Made by a program: the position numbers and the translations under genes | Notes under the pieces: generated by a model | What the model was told of the DNA's origin: nothing | Seen by the model: the letters and a program-made list of their open reading frames with translations, nothing else | Databases searched by the model: none | In this document: one piece after another, positions 35,501-47,849 of the stretch | Layout: each line of letters begins with the position of its first letter | Numbering within the stretch: position 1 is the stretch's first letter | Source: Pithys albifrons albifrons | Taxonomy: Eukaryota; Chordata; Aves; Passeriformes; Thamnophilidae | Assembly: GCF_047495875.1 (NCBI RefSeq) | Contig: NC_092462.1 | Location: forward strand, 29,218,523 to 29,282,522 | DNA length: 64,000 bases | Reading direction: 5' to 3'

Positions 35501-38266
35501 TAAACCAGAGGGGTGGAATATCTGTGATTGACGGTGCCATGTCTCTCTGCTTGCAGAGCTCGTGACTCCCCCGAGTGGCCCGTGTCACTAGCCGCACTGA
35601 CCTATGACGCCTCCCCGCGCATCTGTGAGCTTGCCCGGCCAAAGCCGCTGCACAGAGACTTCATGCTGCCCAGAGAGGTGAGGAGGTGGTTGAGTGAGAT
35701 TTGGAAGGGACAGTGATGTAGCAAACTGTCCTGAGTTTTTACATCCTGAATCCCACCCCTGGATGTGCCCAGTGTGTGCTATGGAGGGGAAAAGTTGTCT
35801 GTTTCTGCTGGGGTTTGTGATACTGAGAGAAACTCCCTTCTCAGAGTGAGATAGTCTTTGCAAATCTCCCTGCTGAGAGACAAAAACCAACCAGGCTGGA
35901 GCAGCCTAGTATAGTAGAAGAGCCAAGGGAGGCATCTGGGCTGCACCCCCTGCACCCTGGGAAAGTGGAGAAACCAGATGGGAATGGCCTGTTTAGCTCT
36001 TAGGGAGCACAGTCCTATTTGTAGTTGGGCAGCTGTGTTCCTATGTATGTATATAGGGGGCATGAGACTGCAAACACTATGTATATTTTAACAGTGTTTT
36101 ACCAAAAGCCTAATTTAGATCCGTATTTCTGAACTTGTTCCTTTTACATGGGTCATTGTTTGGCAGGGGTGAAAGGGCTTGGAGCAATCTCAGAGGACAC
36201 TCATTTCCATGGCAAAGGCTAGACTGCACGGATGCAGTCTCTGGGGCTGGGAAATGGGAGGCTGTGCTGGAGCAGATTTTGGCAACAGTAACTCTGTGTA
36301 AAATAGGGAAGTCCCATGGTGGAGCAGTAATCACTTTTTCTGTAGGAATGCCATTAACTGTACCAGCCCTTTATCCTGAAATCTGAGTGTCTCTCCTTAC
36401 CATTTGATTCAGCCAGGAAGATGAACATGAAAAACATAGAAAAAATTTCTCTACTACAAGAAGAAATTTATTTGGCTATGCAGGCTGTCATTACAGGCAT
36501 TCCTTCCCTGGCTATGAGTAGGCAACACTGGGGGAAAGGAAGTGATAGTGGCTATGACATACAAATCTCTATAGCCACCGAAATTACCTTATAGTTCAGG
36601 TGAAAGAAAGACAATGGGTACTGGGAAAGTAAGAGTGCTCCTTCTTGTGACCATGTCTGCAGAGGAAGGGTGCTGAGATGCTCATCCTTGTTGAGAGGGA
36701 GCATGTCCCCGTGCGCTGCTGTGGACAAGCTCTGTGTCTGCACATGCCTCCTCCATTCTGAACCCATGCAGGTGCCAACACAGGTTTCAACTTCTGCAGC
36801 CTTGGCCAGAGCATCCTTGCGGTTAGAGCGTCTTGCAGAGCCCTGTATCAGGCAGGTGACCTGCTGCTATAAGCACAGCAATCCTGAATCTCTCATTCAT
36901 CCGGTAAGGTGTCATCACCTGGGACCCTGTATGGAAGGGACACTTGGCAGAGGAGAGGGCATGGGTGCTCAGTTGCTTCTGGCTGTCTTCATGGCAGCCG
37001 TGGATGGGCTGCTTTCTGTGAGGCTGCTGTAGCTTCTTCCTGAGCAGGAAAACAGGACTTGTCCTCCATTCAAAGCATGAACTGACTCCCAAAGATACCC
37101 CCAGAGAATGGCAAGAGCTAAGCCTAGCCTGCAGTTGTGGGGAGGGGGAGAGGTGGACAAGTGTCTAACTGGGATCTCCGGTGCTGGGAGGTGGGTTGGA
37201 TGGCTGTGAGTAAGGGGAAGCTGGAGGGCAGGTTGTGGCACTGGCCAGGAAGTGATTTATCCTTCTACAGTTTGTCTGGTGCCAAACTCATCTGAGGACA
37301 GGATCACGTCCCATCTGCATGTGGTCAGTGGCTGTGAACCTGGGTACACTGAGTTAGTTGCAGGCTGATCACCCTTGAATGCCAGGAGCACCTCTAAGGA
37401 CCTTCCTCCCAATTCTTCCACAGGTTTCCAAGGCAGCTCAGAAGGCAATTGTAAGCCCTCGGATCATTGAGCTGGCTAAGCCAAAAAAAATACATTCTGG
37501 CTATGTGCCCCCACGGGATCCTGAGTGGCCAGTGTCGAAAGCTGCCAAGCATGCAGTGGCAACGCCAAGGACTGTGGAACTGGCCCAGCCTGGCACAAGG
37601 TAGGTGCTGCTTCCCTGTCACAGGGAAATGATCATCTGCCAGCCCATTTTGTGCAGGCCATGGCACCGTCTTGATTTGTGTTTGGCCAGTGAGATTAAAT
37701 CACTGCTCTTCCACTTCCAAAATACATGGATTTTCTGTCTGGATGTGCTAAAGCTGCATGGATTGCGATTTAAAAAAACACTTTTAAGGTGAAAGGAGAG
37801 TAAAAAAAAAAGAAATAGGAACTTTCTAATTCCAGTAGGAATTACTGGTTGGGACTTCATATTAATTACAATCATAAAAAGCAACCAACTGGCACAGGGC
37901 CAGCATGATGCAGCTGGCCTCAGCCCAGCCTGCAGAAGTGCTGGGTAGGATGTTTCACAGAGGGTGAGGGAATGCCTGGCTGTAGTGGCTGCCAGAGATG
38001 TTCCTCTTCTGGTGACAACAGTGGAGGCATGACTCCTTTTGTCCTCCCTTGACAGGGAAGAGAAGGGCACAGGTGGTATGTCAGCTGGCAGACAGCTGGC
38101 AGCTGACCCTGCTCCAGTCAGGACTGACCATCCCTACCCTCTTTCCTGCAGGCCTCCTATGGGCTTGACTCTATTCAACCTAGATGCATTCAGAGTGAAG
38201 GAGACTGCTATGAAGGCAACTTGTTCTCATCGGATCCGAGAACTATCCTGTCCAGTTCAGCGCTAA
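29355..38266 (+). CDS. THEGL: THEGL (SPMAP2L), THEG-repeat sperm protein
   Basis: Member of the THEG/SPMAP2 family, testis-expressed sperm microtubule-associated proteins (established knowledge). Six well-supported exons: 32377-32436, 33411-33533, 35133-35246 (or from 35139), 35557-35677, 37424-37599, 38152-38266 (TAA). Two tentative 5' exons (29355-29379 and 30169-30202) join in phase, giving 255 aa. Roughly seven degenerate THEG repeats are visible: DRIHALAEPKQ, SSRIISLSKPKEDF, SERLLKLSEPRKHH, SPRICELARPKPLH, SPRIIELAKPKKIHSGY, TPRTVELAQPGTR and SHRIRELSCPVQR. Repeats are linked by DPEWPVS or DSPEWPVS. Exon 33411-33533 has no ATG but joins exactly in phase and supplies WPLSWGAMTTQPSSRI. Several junctions split an arginine codon as AG|A or AG|G. 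That pattern favours the 35139 start. The start codon is the weakest part, since an in-frame ATG also exists at 29136. The gene is convergent with HOPX. Confidence 0.8.
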
Positions 38267-38400
38267 GCTCCCTCAGAATTGCAGCTGCCAGTTGCCCCCA
38301 TCACTCCTTGGAACATGACTCTCTCTGGACTGTGCTGTGGCTGGAAAACTTGAACACAGCACAGAGGCAGCACTCAGCAGGAACACCCTCTGGGAATTCA

Positions 38401-38406
38401 AATAAA
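38401..38406 (+). terminator. THEGL: AATAAA polyadenylation signal, THEGL
   Basis: AATAAA 135 bases after the THEGL stop codon. Confidence 0.65.
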
Positions 38407-38429
38407 ATGGTCATTCCTTAAGAATAGTC

Positions 38430-40100
38430 ACCAGGGGAGATGAACAAAATTTGACCTAATGTGGGAAATCTCTAAGATGGGTTATGTCTGCAGTTTATCT
38501 CCTTATTGTTTTGCTGTAATAGTTAAAGAAGTAATGAAACAACTGCTGGGGGAAGGCAGCACAGGAACTGTTCTTTCACACAGGAAAGTGTGGCAAACCA
38601 AAAGCAACAGCATGCAGTAGGCTGATGCAACACAACAGCTGAACTTGCGTGTAAACATTTTTGCTAAAGCTTAAAGATCTTACTGACACTCAAAGTTTTG
38701 TGCTTGTGACAGAAGTGGAAACAAAAGGCTGCAATGTATGTTGAGTTGGCTTGGATTTGGGACCTGCTTTCTCAAATGCCTGGAGAACAGGCAGATCCAG
38801 CCTTTTCCTTTGCATGCGTCTTTGATACACATTACACAGTTGGGTTAAATCTGCGTGGTTCAGATACTCAGTTGTGTGACCCTCGGCAAAATAAGGGAGT
38901 TCTGCATTGGGATTTTTGGAGCCTAACTCAAAAAAGCAGAGTTCCCTTTAGTGTAAAAGAGAAGGCACATTGCAAAGGCTAAGAAGAAAACAGATACTGA
39001 TGCCAGACTCTGCAGAACAATTTCTGAGCTCCAGTTGGGTCTGAGGATGAGTCAGTTTGACAGCTGGATTGCAGAGGAACAACGTAGCCTGTGCAGGACA
39101 TGGCACAGGAAGAATGCTTTTATCTATTTCCTACAAGTTTGGTGTGCTTTGCATTGGCAGCCCAACCACTGGCAACGGGCTGGAGATAGTGAGGTAAGAG
39201 AGATGCTTACCAGTAAGGAACAAAAGCCACAAATGAAAGGATGTGGCACTTTCAGAGCCAATGTATTTTAATCTTCCCTGCGCTAAGCTGATTCTCTTTC
39301 CAAAGAAGTAGAGGTAGGTGAGCACAAACCAGATGGGGATTAATCAGAGGATGCATTGATTGATTCAACTATCCACTAAGCAGAGGACTTTTTAACCCTT
39401 TTGAACAAGGTAAAGTCACTTGGTGCTGGTTATTTTTAGACCATGCATTGTCTTGTACCAGGATGGATAAGAGTTTGGGTTTTGTGCAAGAGCCCCAGAA
39501 CAACTGCATTCCTCAAGCTTGAGAATGGCCAGCAGGAGGCTGGGGTTTGCCCCCTGCACCCATTACCCTGGGGGGGAACCCCAGCACCACCAGCCTCTGG
39601 GTTTAGGGTGTGCATGGGGCTGTGTGGGCTGCCATGTATGGACCCACGGGTGTCCTAGAAGACAAGGTTGCCCATGTCTGCGGACTGTCCCTGTGGCAAG
39701 AGGGAAAACCCACGGAGGCTGCCTTGGAGAAATGTTGCCCTTTCAGAGGAAGGAGTCTGCCTCCTGCCGTCAGGGCAGGGAGCACAAGCAGGGACATAAC
39801 GCAGCTCCTCTCATCAAAAAGCATTGTTTTCTTCATTACTGTATTGGGAAAAAACCCAAACAACTCACTAGTTCTTTCTCTTTGGTGACCTTTAACAGAA
39901 AGGTAGAAAAAGCATTCAAGGGGGGCTTGACTTGGTCTGATTACAGTGTAGGCACTTGCTTTGCCAAGATCCAGGGCTGACTCAGGCATCTTGAGCTAAA
40001 CAAGGGCACCTGAACAACACATCTGGTTTTCCAGGTGCCCTACTCTCTGGATGAGTACCTTAAAGTTAGCACACATACTTTGCCTCTGGGGATTGTAAGG
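38430..40100. other. Intergenic between convergent THEGL and HOPX
   Basis: No exon recognised on either strand. The sequence separates the 3' ends of two convergent genes. Confidence 0.45.
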
Positions 40101-40110
40101 AAAAAGAATC

Positions 40111-40116
40111 TTTATT
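40111..40116 (-). terminator. HOPX: AATAAA polyadenylation signal, HOPX
   Basis: TTTATT on the plus strand is AATAAA on the minus strand, about 350 bases past the HOPX stop. It would give a 3'UTR containing the TA-rich microsatellite at 40255-40298. Confidence 0.45.
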
Positions 40117-40249
40117 TCTTCCTTCTATATCTGAACACGTTTCATGGCAGCTTTTCTGCAAGCCTGGGACAAGGGCATGAGATTGCCTTGTCCTGTGCAG
40201 CTGCTGTTAATGGGTTGGAATCACTAGACAGGTTACCAGCCATCAAAAG

Positions 40250-40298
40250 CTGTATACATACACACAAATATATATAGCTATAGATATAGATATATAAT
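40250..40298. repeat. TA/GATA-rich microsatellite in the HOPX 3'UTR region
   Basis: Alternating TATATA, ATAGATATAGATATA and ACACAC units. Confidence 0.6.
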
Positions 40299-40466
40299 GG
40301 CTTTTTTTTCCTGGTTATTTACATGTTAAATAAAACTTATGTTAAATAGCAGAGTATTACTTTGTATCACAAAACCTATTGCAACAGAAGAATCCCAAGG
40401 AAAAACACATTGAAGAGCTTTTATAGGAGGCATTTATAGGAGGCATGGGGATCAAAGCAGCATCCT

Positions 40467-43011
40467 CTAGTCCCTGACAGACCCGCTTTCTGAGGGCAGT
40501 CCTTCAGACTTTCTCCACTCTGCCAGGCGCTGCTTGAACCATTTCTGGAGAGAAAGAACAAAATGGGTTGAATGCACTGGGCTGAGCAAACCTTCCAAAT
40601 AACTTTGCTAAAGGTGCAGATGTGGTCAGCGTGTGGGACCAGAGAGGGAAACTCATGGTTCTGCTGTCTTGTAACAAGGCACTGCACTGTTCCCACCCAG
40701 TATGGATTGTCACTCCTGACCAAACAGTTTTGTTAAACTATGTGTGCACATCTTCCAAATTCATTTCTCTTGCTCACTTCAGACCTTGACAGCATGGGTG
40801 AGTCCTTCTTTTATTGCTGTGAGTCCAGATTTTTCTTGCAAACAGAGTAAGATTGTTTAAGGAGCTGGATAGTGTCTGTTTACATGATTGGAGCAGTGAA
40901 ATAATCACTTGCAGGTCCAAAACTGTCAGGAATCAAAAGTTGAACTGCTTCAGAAAGGATGAGAGGGACACCACAGTGGTTCTCAACAAATTTAAGAACA
41001 AATAGATTTTAAAAATTGCTTAAAAATTATCTTAGTCTTCAAGCAATATGCATGTCTGTTATTCTTTAGAAACAGCATCTGTAAGCCAAGTCCAAGAGCT
41101 TTTAATGCCATTTCAACACAGCCACCATTTAAAATAATAGACAAAATGCATCTGGTTAAAGCCACACTACCTAAGAAGTAAAGTAAGAAAAGAGATATAA
41201 CTCGTGCCGGAAGCACAGTTCAGCCTTTTGTTTGGCAATGTGCCTGTGATTCCTTTTGTTGCAGCTCATCTTGTTGCTATATTTGTTCATGACTATTTTT
41301 GAAGCTATTATGGTTTGTAGTGATACAACCACAGTGCGCTCTACAAATGCCTCTCGCACTCACACTGCCTTGGACTACATCCAGTTAGATCATTGACAGC
41401 CTAGCTTCCTCCCAAAAATTTTACCTTCTGTCCTAAACCATCATCTCCTGTTGACTCAGTGCATCTTTGCGTCTCATTTTTACTGAATTTTTTATTAAAA
41501 TGGCTGCTATTTCTAGCCGATAAAGCACTCCAGATGTCAGGAGCAATGATTCTCTGTGTTATGTGCAATGCAGGCACTTTGCAGCTCACCATCCCAGTTT
41601 TGATCCTGTCCCTAATGTGACCTTCATCTCCAGATCTCTAGGAGCACCCTGGATTTGTGGAAAAAGATAGCTATCAGGTAAGATTTTAAGATATCTACAG
41701 AGGTGTCCTGGGCATACATGACCATTTTTTTACAACTTGCTTTAGGAAAAAAAAATGTAACAGTGCCATTTTAGGGGTACTGCCTTCTTGCTGCCTCAAA
41801 CAAGCAGCAATACCTGCCTGTCACCAAAGCACAGTAGAGGAGGGGTCCCCTTTTCTACTCCAGTCAAGGACTCAGTGCAATGAATGCTTTACCAGCATCC
41901 TTCCCCGGGACAGGCTAAATGCTGACATTGCTTCTTTGGTTCATGTCCCTTTGCCTTTGCTGAGGGAAAGCCAGGCTTGGCAGCTCTCTGCAAACTGCTG
42001 CTAACTTTGCACTGTTTCTTTTCTATACCCATCAATGCTGCTACAGGTCTAGTAGCTTATAAAACACCTGCATCAAAATGAGCTGCACCACAGCCTGAAG
42101 GAATTGGGAAGGAGCCATTTGCTTCTGAAGCCCATGGTAGCTTGCAGATAGCCACAGGGCTTGTTGTAATTCCCAGACAGTGGCAGCCTGTCCCTGTGGA
42201 GGGTTATTTGAAGGCGTCTATGTCTCCTGGAAAGGCTGAACAGACTTGCGCGACATCTGGGCTTGGGGATGCTGGGGTATCTAATTGCAGTGAGAGGGAG
42301 TGTGCTCAGCCTGAGCATGTGCCACAGCACATCCTGCAGGAATTGCATCTATCCTGTATCTCTTTTAAAATGACTGTAGTTTCTTCAGAATGTAAAGCCA
42401 GCAGTGCTTTTGGGCACCTAAAACTATCAGAAATGGGTTGGAAGAACAGCATGCATGGCTTGTACATTCAGGGGCAGGAACATACAGGGTGCAGGGAGTA
42501 TGTGGGTTACAGGGATATACTGTGTTGCAGTACAGCTTTGTGGGTGATGTGTGAGGTTAGGGGTGTGCTGGGAGTTGCAGAGGTGCAGAGGAAGCTTGTG
42601 GGTGCAGTGTGGGGTGCAGTGAGCAGTATGCAGGTTGCACAGTGGTGCAGGAAGCGCAAGCAGGGAGTGTATGGGGCATAGAGGAGTGCAGGGCGTGTGG
42701 AGGTGCACATGAGAAGTGCAAGGGGCTGCTATGGAAGCCTGTGAGGGGACAGATGGGTGCAGATGTGTGATACAGAGACCAGGACAGGACAGGCAGGGGA
42801 TGCTGGGGGAGTGTATGGGGCACAGAGGCATGCAGGGGGAGCAGGGCTGGTGCCAAGGGGCACTCACCAGTGTCTGCTCCTCGGAGAGCCCGGTCTCAGC
42901 CGCGATGAGGCACAGTGTGGTGGGGTCAGGATGCTTGTTCACCTTGCAGAAGTTGTACTCCAGGATCTCCAGCTGCTCCTCAGTGGGGGTCTCTGGCTTT
43001 TCTGTGGCCAT
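40467..43011 (-). CDS. HOPX: HOPX, homeodomain-only protein
   Basis: An atypical homeodomain protein that does not bind DNA itself but modulates SRF and HDAC activity in heart, lung and stem cells (established knowledge). Two minus-strand coding exons, 43011-42868 and 40544-40467, join in frame to 73 aa, exactly the human length. Exon 1 runs from MATEKPETPTEEQLEILEY through the helices to TGLSEEQTL and ends at a gtgagtg donor. Exon 2 supplies helix 3, KWFKQRLAEWRKSEGLPSE, then SGSVRD and TAG. The C-terminus differs from human (ECRSVTD): Cys is Ser, the following Arg is Gly, and Thr is Arg. The ATG is the first in its exon, which begins near 43043 after a ctctgcag acceptor, so a non-coding 5' exon lies upstream. 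The intron is 2.3 kb and carries a tandem-repeat array. Confidence 0.95.
42480..42860. repeat. Degenerate minisatellite in the HOPX intron
   Basis: Irregular tandem motif built on GTGCAG, GTGTGGGG and TGTATGGGGCA units, for example 'ggagtgtatggggcatagagg' and 'ggagtgtatggggcacagagg' about 130 bases apart. It lies just inside the intron next to the HOPX donor. Its biased composition leaves several reading frames stop-free on both strands. Those frames are not genes. Confidence 0.7.
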
Positions 43012-43349
43012 CTCCTCCTGGGGCAGGGCTATGGGGCCAGGCACTGCAGAGAAGGGCCAGTGTCATTGCTCAAGCTGGAAGCAGCCAGTGGGGCCACACT
43101 TGCTGAGCCCCAGAGTTTCCATACCTGTCCCCGCCAGCTCCCACCTCCCCGGTGGCCTCTGGCTGCAGCAGGGCACAAGTCCCTTCCCAAAGGCATGGCA
43201 GGGAGCTCAGCTAGGAGCGCCAACCCCCAGTCTCCCAGCAGCTTCTGCCTCAGTTTCCTCACGGCCGCACACCAACAGTGCCCAGCTGAGCAGCCTCACC
43301 ATCCTTAGCTGGCAGGAAACTGCAGGCTGCTCAGCGCTGTCCTGGTGCT

Positions 43350-43360
43350 GGTATTTATAG
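43350..43360 (-). promoter_or_regulatory. HOPX: TATA-like box upstream of HOPX
   Basis: The minus strand reads GGCTATAAATACC, a good TATA box, 340 bases upstream of the HOPX start codon. Transcription would begin near 43325. Further upstream is CCTAAATACGG (about 43400), a near-match to a CArG/SRF or MEF2 site. HOPX is a known cardiac SRF partner, but regulation by this element is inference. The non-coding first exon and its donor are not fixed. Confidence 0.4.
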
Positions 43361-43429
43361 CCAGCATAACTCCCATGGGGACGATTCCTGTTTACAGCCG
43401 TATTTAGGCCTGGGCGTCACTTAGGAATG

Positions 43430-46400
43430 ATGTCACAGCAGTGGGCATGTTCAGGGGGTTAATTTGAAGATATTAGTTTAAAAACAGTATTTATCCTCTG
43501 GGTGAAGGGACAGTACCTGGCATCCAGCCTAGGGAGTTGTCTTTTTTTTTTTCCAACTTCTCAGTGATCAGGCAAGTTTGTGCAAGGGAATCCCAAACTG
43601 AAGAAGGCTGTATCTTTTGGGAGCTTGGTCTTTGACCCAGCAATCACACTATTTCCCCTCCTGATCAGTGTCCTGGTCCTCCAGCATGGCCAGACATCAC
43701 ACAAAGCTGGTGACAAGTGGGTGAGCTGCTTTGTTTTTACTAGTATTTAATGTTATCATGCATGGGCATAAACAGTCCTACTGTTCCTGAACATCACTGG
43801 ACTGTTTGATTATTTTGTAGGGTGTAAGTGAAGGGTCAGTCCTTGGAGGAGTGTACCCTGTTCATGTCTGTTGCCCAAGCACTCACTGCCTTTAGCTGTG
43901 GTCAATGCTAGGTGCTCCCAGCAACGGCAGAAATGAGAAGCCCATGTTGTCCTCCAAAGTAACATTTGTCCCACTTATGCTGATATGAATGTCTGGAAGA
44001 CTTGGCCCAAAAGCACAGAAAAAACAAGTAAGTGCACCTTGGGTAAGTTCCACCCAAAGTTAAAGATGGTCTCTTCTGCTGGGCTTCAGGTTTGCTTCTG
44101 TGTGGCACAGGGTCAAGTTTGCCAATTTAGTTAACTAAGACATGAGGCGTTGCCCCCACAAAGCATGCAGAAGTCCCTAGATGCTGAATCATTGTGGTGT
44201 TTTCAAAACCAGGCTGTGGGGTGTTGGCGGGGGAGGAGCTGGATGCAAAAATGTGGCCTTTCTTGATCTCTTTCCTGCTGTCCAAGTCGCCCAGCCCATC
44301 TCTTCAGGTGGGCTGGTTCATATTGCTGGCTGTCCAGTGCTGCCAGGACCCCTTGGCCCACCTTGGGACTCCTCTGGGCCATGTGCTGCAGACTTGCCCT
44401 GCTTCTGCATTGCAGTCCAGGTCTCCTTTCCTTTGGCTCAGGGATGTAACCCAGGCACCTCCATCATGCTGCACCCCTACTGCATAGCTTTAAACCCAAT
44501 CACTTTATTGGTTGACTGGTAGCTCACCATAAGGTATTGAAAATTGGGGTATTGAATGTCCCAGGCCTTTCACTTGCTGACAGAACTGCTAGGATGGAGC
44601 TCAGCTTCAAAACTGTCTTGCAGCTTGCAAAGAGCCAGCTCTGCTGTTCATGACAGCCTGGAGAGATCCTCTTTGAGCTTTACATCATAAAGCAAAGGCT
44701 CCCTTAAGCCTCATCTGCAAAGGGTGCTTTGACTAATAAAAGAATCCTTTGGCATTTGAGTAGGGGCTTATAAATAGACCAGGGTGGGTTGTGAAACAGC
44801 CCACTCTGCTTAAGTCACTTGGTAAATGCTGATTGTAACACAGTGGTTGCGAAAAGTTGGAGCACCTCTCAGCATGATGGAGTGCTTGTAGACAGTATCA
44901 TTCACCAGCCCTGGATGGACTGGGGAAAGACTATCGTTAACCCCAGGAACTGCAAGCTGAGCTGGCCTTGTCTACAGAGAGCCCAGCTGCCTGGGCTCTC
45001 CTGGGGTCAGCTCGGTTCAGAGGCACCCATATAGGGAGGGAGCAAACAAAATTGAGTTCCTCACACATGTGAGGTAGTGGGGGTCTGCTGAATGCTGCTC
45101 ACCTACTTTGGGCATTTGGAGACCTCTGGAAAAAGATGCAAGGGGAGAAGGAGGTCCCCTGCACTTGAGATGCTCCTCTCCAGCAGTATGGCTGCCAGGC
45201 TGTCCATGAGGTCGACGTGTAGATGAGGCCAAGCTCCAGCCACAGGTCCTGCGTCTCCTCCTTGATTAGCACCTCACTGAGCCACCTGCCCTCCTAGAAA
45301 GCCCAGCCACTACAGGGCTCCTCATCACCTCTGGATCATACATCTACCTTGGGCCAGGAGCAGCAACATGTCTTGGCAGTTCATAAGTCATTGTTTGCAA
45401 CCTGCTGCATTAATGTACATTAATGAGAGTGCATTGATTTGCATAGGGAAAATGTGCTTCAACTTTTATGTTTCACCTGCACAGCTGTTTCTGTTTCTGA
45501 TTATCTCCAGGTTCCTGAGGCATTTCCCCCTAGGACACAGTATATTCTACCTGCTGGCAGCCCAGGGTGTTCCAGCATGCATGATGTGATGCCCAATGGC
45601 TTTTCCTGCTCTGGAAGGACAACAGTTCCTACTTCTCAAGGCTGTGAGATGGCTTTCAGGAAAAGGCAAAAACCTTGGGGCTCCTGGAGGGCTCTGAAAG
45701 TCTCCCCATATTGCTCCACTAGGTCCTGGAGGCCTTCAGGAGCCATGTGGCCCCTGTACAGCATCCAGCATTTAGCACCTCTTGGGTGCTAAAAATTGGG
45801 GGTATACAACAGGACTTGAAGGTACCAGGAGTGCCTAAATGCCTTGACTGGCCCTACCTACTCACCTGTTTCCTACTTAAATGGAGGCTCATTTAAGTCC
45901 AGGCCTGCAGCCTGGCCTTCAGGATGCACAAGATCTCACCCCATACAGGAAAGGTACAAATGTCTTGCTTGCACTTCTTTAAGCCTGGTAGAAATATTGA
46001 CACTCATAGCTGTTTGGCTCAGTTGCTGAAAAGCATTACTGCTTTTTTCTGCCTAAAGTTTTGAAGGCACTGGGGGAAAAAATCAGTTTTTTTCAGTGCA
46101 AATGCTTTCAGAAAGGCTGTGGGTCTGCAGTTGTCATTCAGCTCAGTGAACAGTCACCTGAGAGCTCTGTGTCAGGGGTTTACTCACCCAGGCAGAAATG
46201 ACAATGCCAGATGCACTGTCAGTGAAACCACCACAGCTTTGGTGACACCTGCTCTGTCCTAAGTGTTATGCTAAAGACTCACTTGGGTCTGACCATCTCG
46301 GTTTGAGGTGGAGCAATGTGAGAGCAGAAGCTTTAAGTGGTTGCCTGGCCTCGATCGGCTCCAGCCAGCCTTACTGTGTATGTGGCAGCACCTGCTTACT

Positions 46401-47490
46401 GTGGCTGACACAGCATTGAAATGGACCTCCATGGCCATTTTGGAGTGAGCAGACAAAAGGTAATGGCTGATGGACACAAGTTGCAGCAAGAGAAAGTCTT
46501 ACTAGATATATTATACTGCCCATGTCCTGTGGTTGCATCCAGTTCCTCAGAGACACCCTGGGTTCTAGCAGGACTCCTAGCTCTGGCCTGAAATGGGAGA
46601 GGACATCTCTCTGTCTCCCAGCACTTCTAGTACAGTCAGCATTTACTATCTTGGCAGAAATCTGCTGCTTTTCCAGAAAAGACATGATCTCTGTTTGCTC
46701 AGCTTTGCTTTTTGGAACAGTAGTCACAATAGCTGGCTGTGTAGCTTTCTGACCATTTACTGTGCCCAAAGCCCCGGGAAATCTCTCTGAGCAGTAGCTC
46801 CTGCCAAACTGATGGGGTCCCATAGCCGCTGCTGGGCTTCTTGACCCCTTCCCCAGTGTTCCCACTGTCAGGGCTGGGATGTGACTGGAGGCATCTGCAT
46901 CTGGTTTTAGCTTGCAGGCAGCTATTTCCTGCCACTGCAGGGATCAAAATAGCAGTTCTCAATGCAAACGAGCCCTCTTACCCTGCCTTGCTCTGCTGCA
47001 GAACCATGTCCTGTCCTGAGCTTTGCTTGGCCTCCTGCTGCGGGGCGGCTGTGGATAACATCAGCCAGCATGGCGCACAGGATAAGGTGGGACAGAAGCT
47101 TTAAAAATAAACTGGACCCTGCTATAAATAAGGAAAAACCACCTGTCATGCATCCTGTAAACTAGCCATTCAGCCTTTTAGAAGATAATATCGAATGGGA
47201 ACAAAGCAAGCAACAGCACAGCAGCTACTGCAGCAGAGGCAGATCCCTGTGGTAGCTCCCACCTGGGGTCTCTGCCTGCCTGTGCACCCCTCGCCCTGCC
47301 CTGGGCATGAAGCTTTCTCACCTAGGCCTGCTGGGTGCAGCTCCAACCTCCCCCAGCACTAGAACTCACAGGTGAGCTCCTCCGTCCATCCCCAACCTCC
47401 CCATCCTCAAGAGCAAATCCACCCCAGTACCCCCAGTTCAAAGTCTGTGCTTACCTGGAGCTGGCAGGGACCAGAAGTGTGTAAAACAAG
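43430..47490. other. HOPX upstream region, no gene recognised
   Basis: About 4 kb with scattered short open frames but no exon I can name, no repeat tail and no RNA gene. It may hold HOPX enhancers or non-coding exons. Confidence 0.4.
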
Positions 47491-47529
47491 AACCCCGCAG
47501 GTCTTTGTGTGACTGCTTAAGTATCTGCG

Positions 47530-47835
47530 TGTGTGTGTGTGACAGGCGGGGACCTGAAAAACCTGCCGCAAATCACAGGAGCTCCCGGGATCCGCAGCCA
47601 CTCTCTGGGCTGGAAATTCAGGTTTGGCATCCACTCTCCTTGGCAGGGCTCAATGCATGGTTGTATCCGCTGCGGGGCTCTGGGACGGGTGGCACCGGGA
47701 GCCGCCGAGGCTCGTCCCATCACTCTCCGGGCTTACGGACATCATCCTACGGGCCCCGGGCGAGGGCTGCTGGGGCCGTTTCCTGCAGGGGTACAGGAAG
47801 GGTGAAGGCGGGGTGCGGCGGAAAGTGCGCTGAGC
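47530..47835. promoter_or_regulatory. Isolated CpG-rich patch, possible distal promoter
   Basis: A 300-base block with many CpGs (CTCCCGGGATCCGC, GGGCCCCGGGCGAGG, GGCGGGGTGCGGCG) in otherwise CpG-poor DNA. It starts beside a GTGTGTGTGTGTG run at 47528-47541. No coding exon is evident. Mammalian HOPX uses several widely spaced 5' exons, so this may be a distal HOPX promoter (inference). Confidence 0.4.
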
Positions 47836-47849
47836 TGTTCGTTCATCTG

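Noticed and set aside
42427..43044. 205-codon minus-strand frame that includes the HOPX N-terminus
   Set aside because: After the HOPX donor (42867) it reads through the GTGCAG-type tandem repeat. The true protein splices to 40544.
42716..43360. 214- and 183-codon plus-strand frames opposite HOPX
   Set aside because: They lie antisense to the HOPX exon and in the biased tandem repeat. Stop-poor composition explains them.
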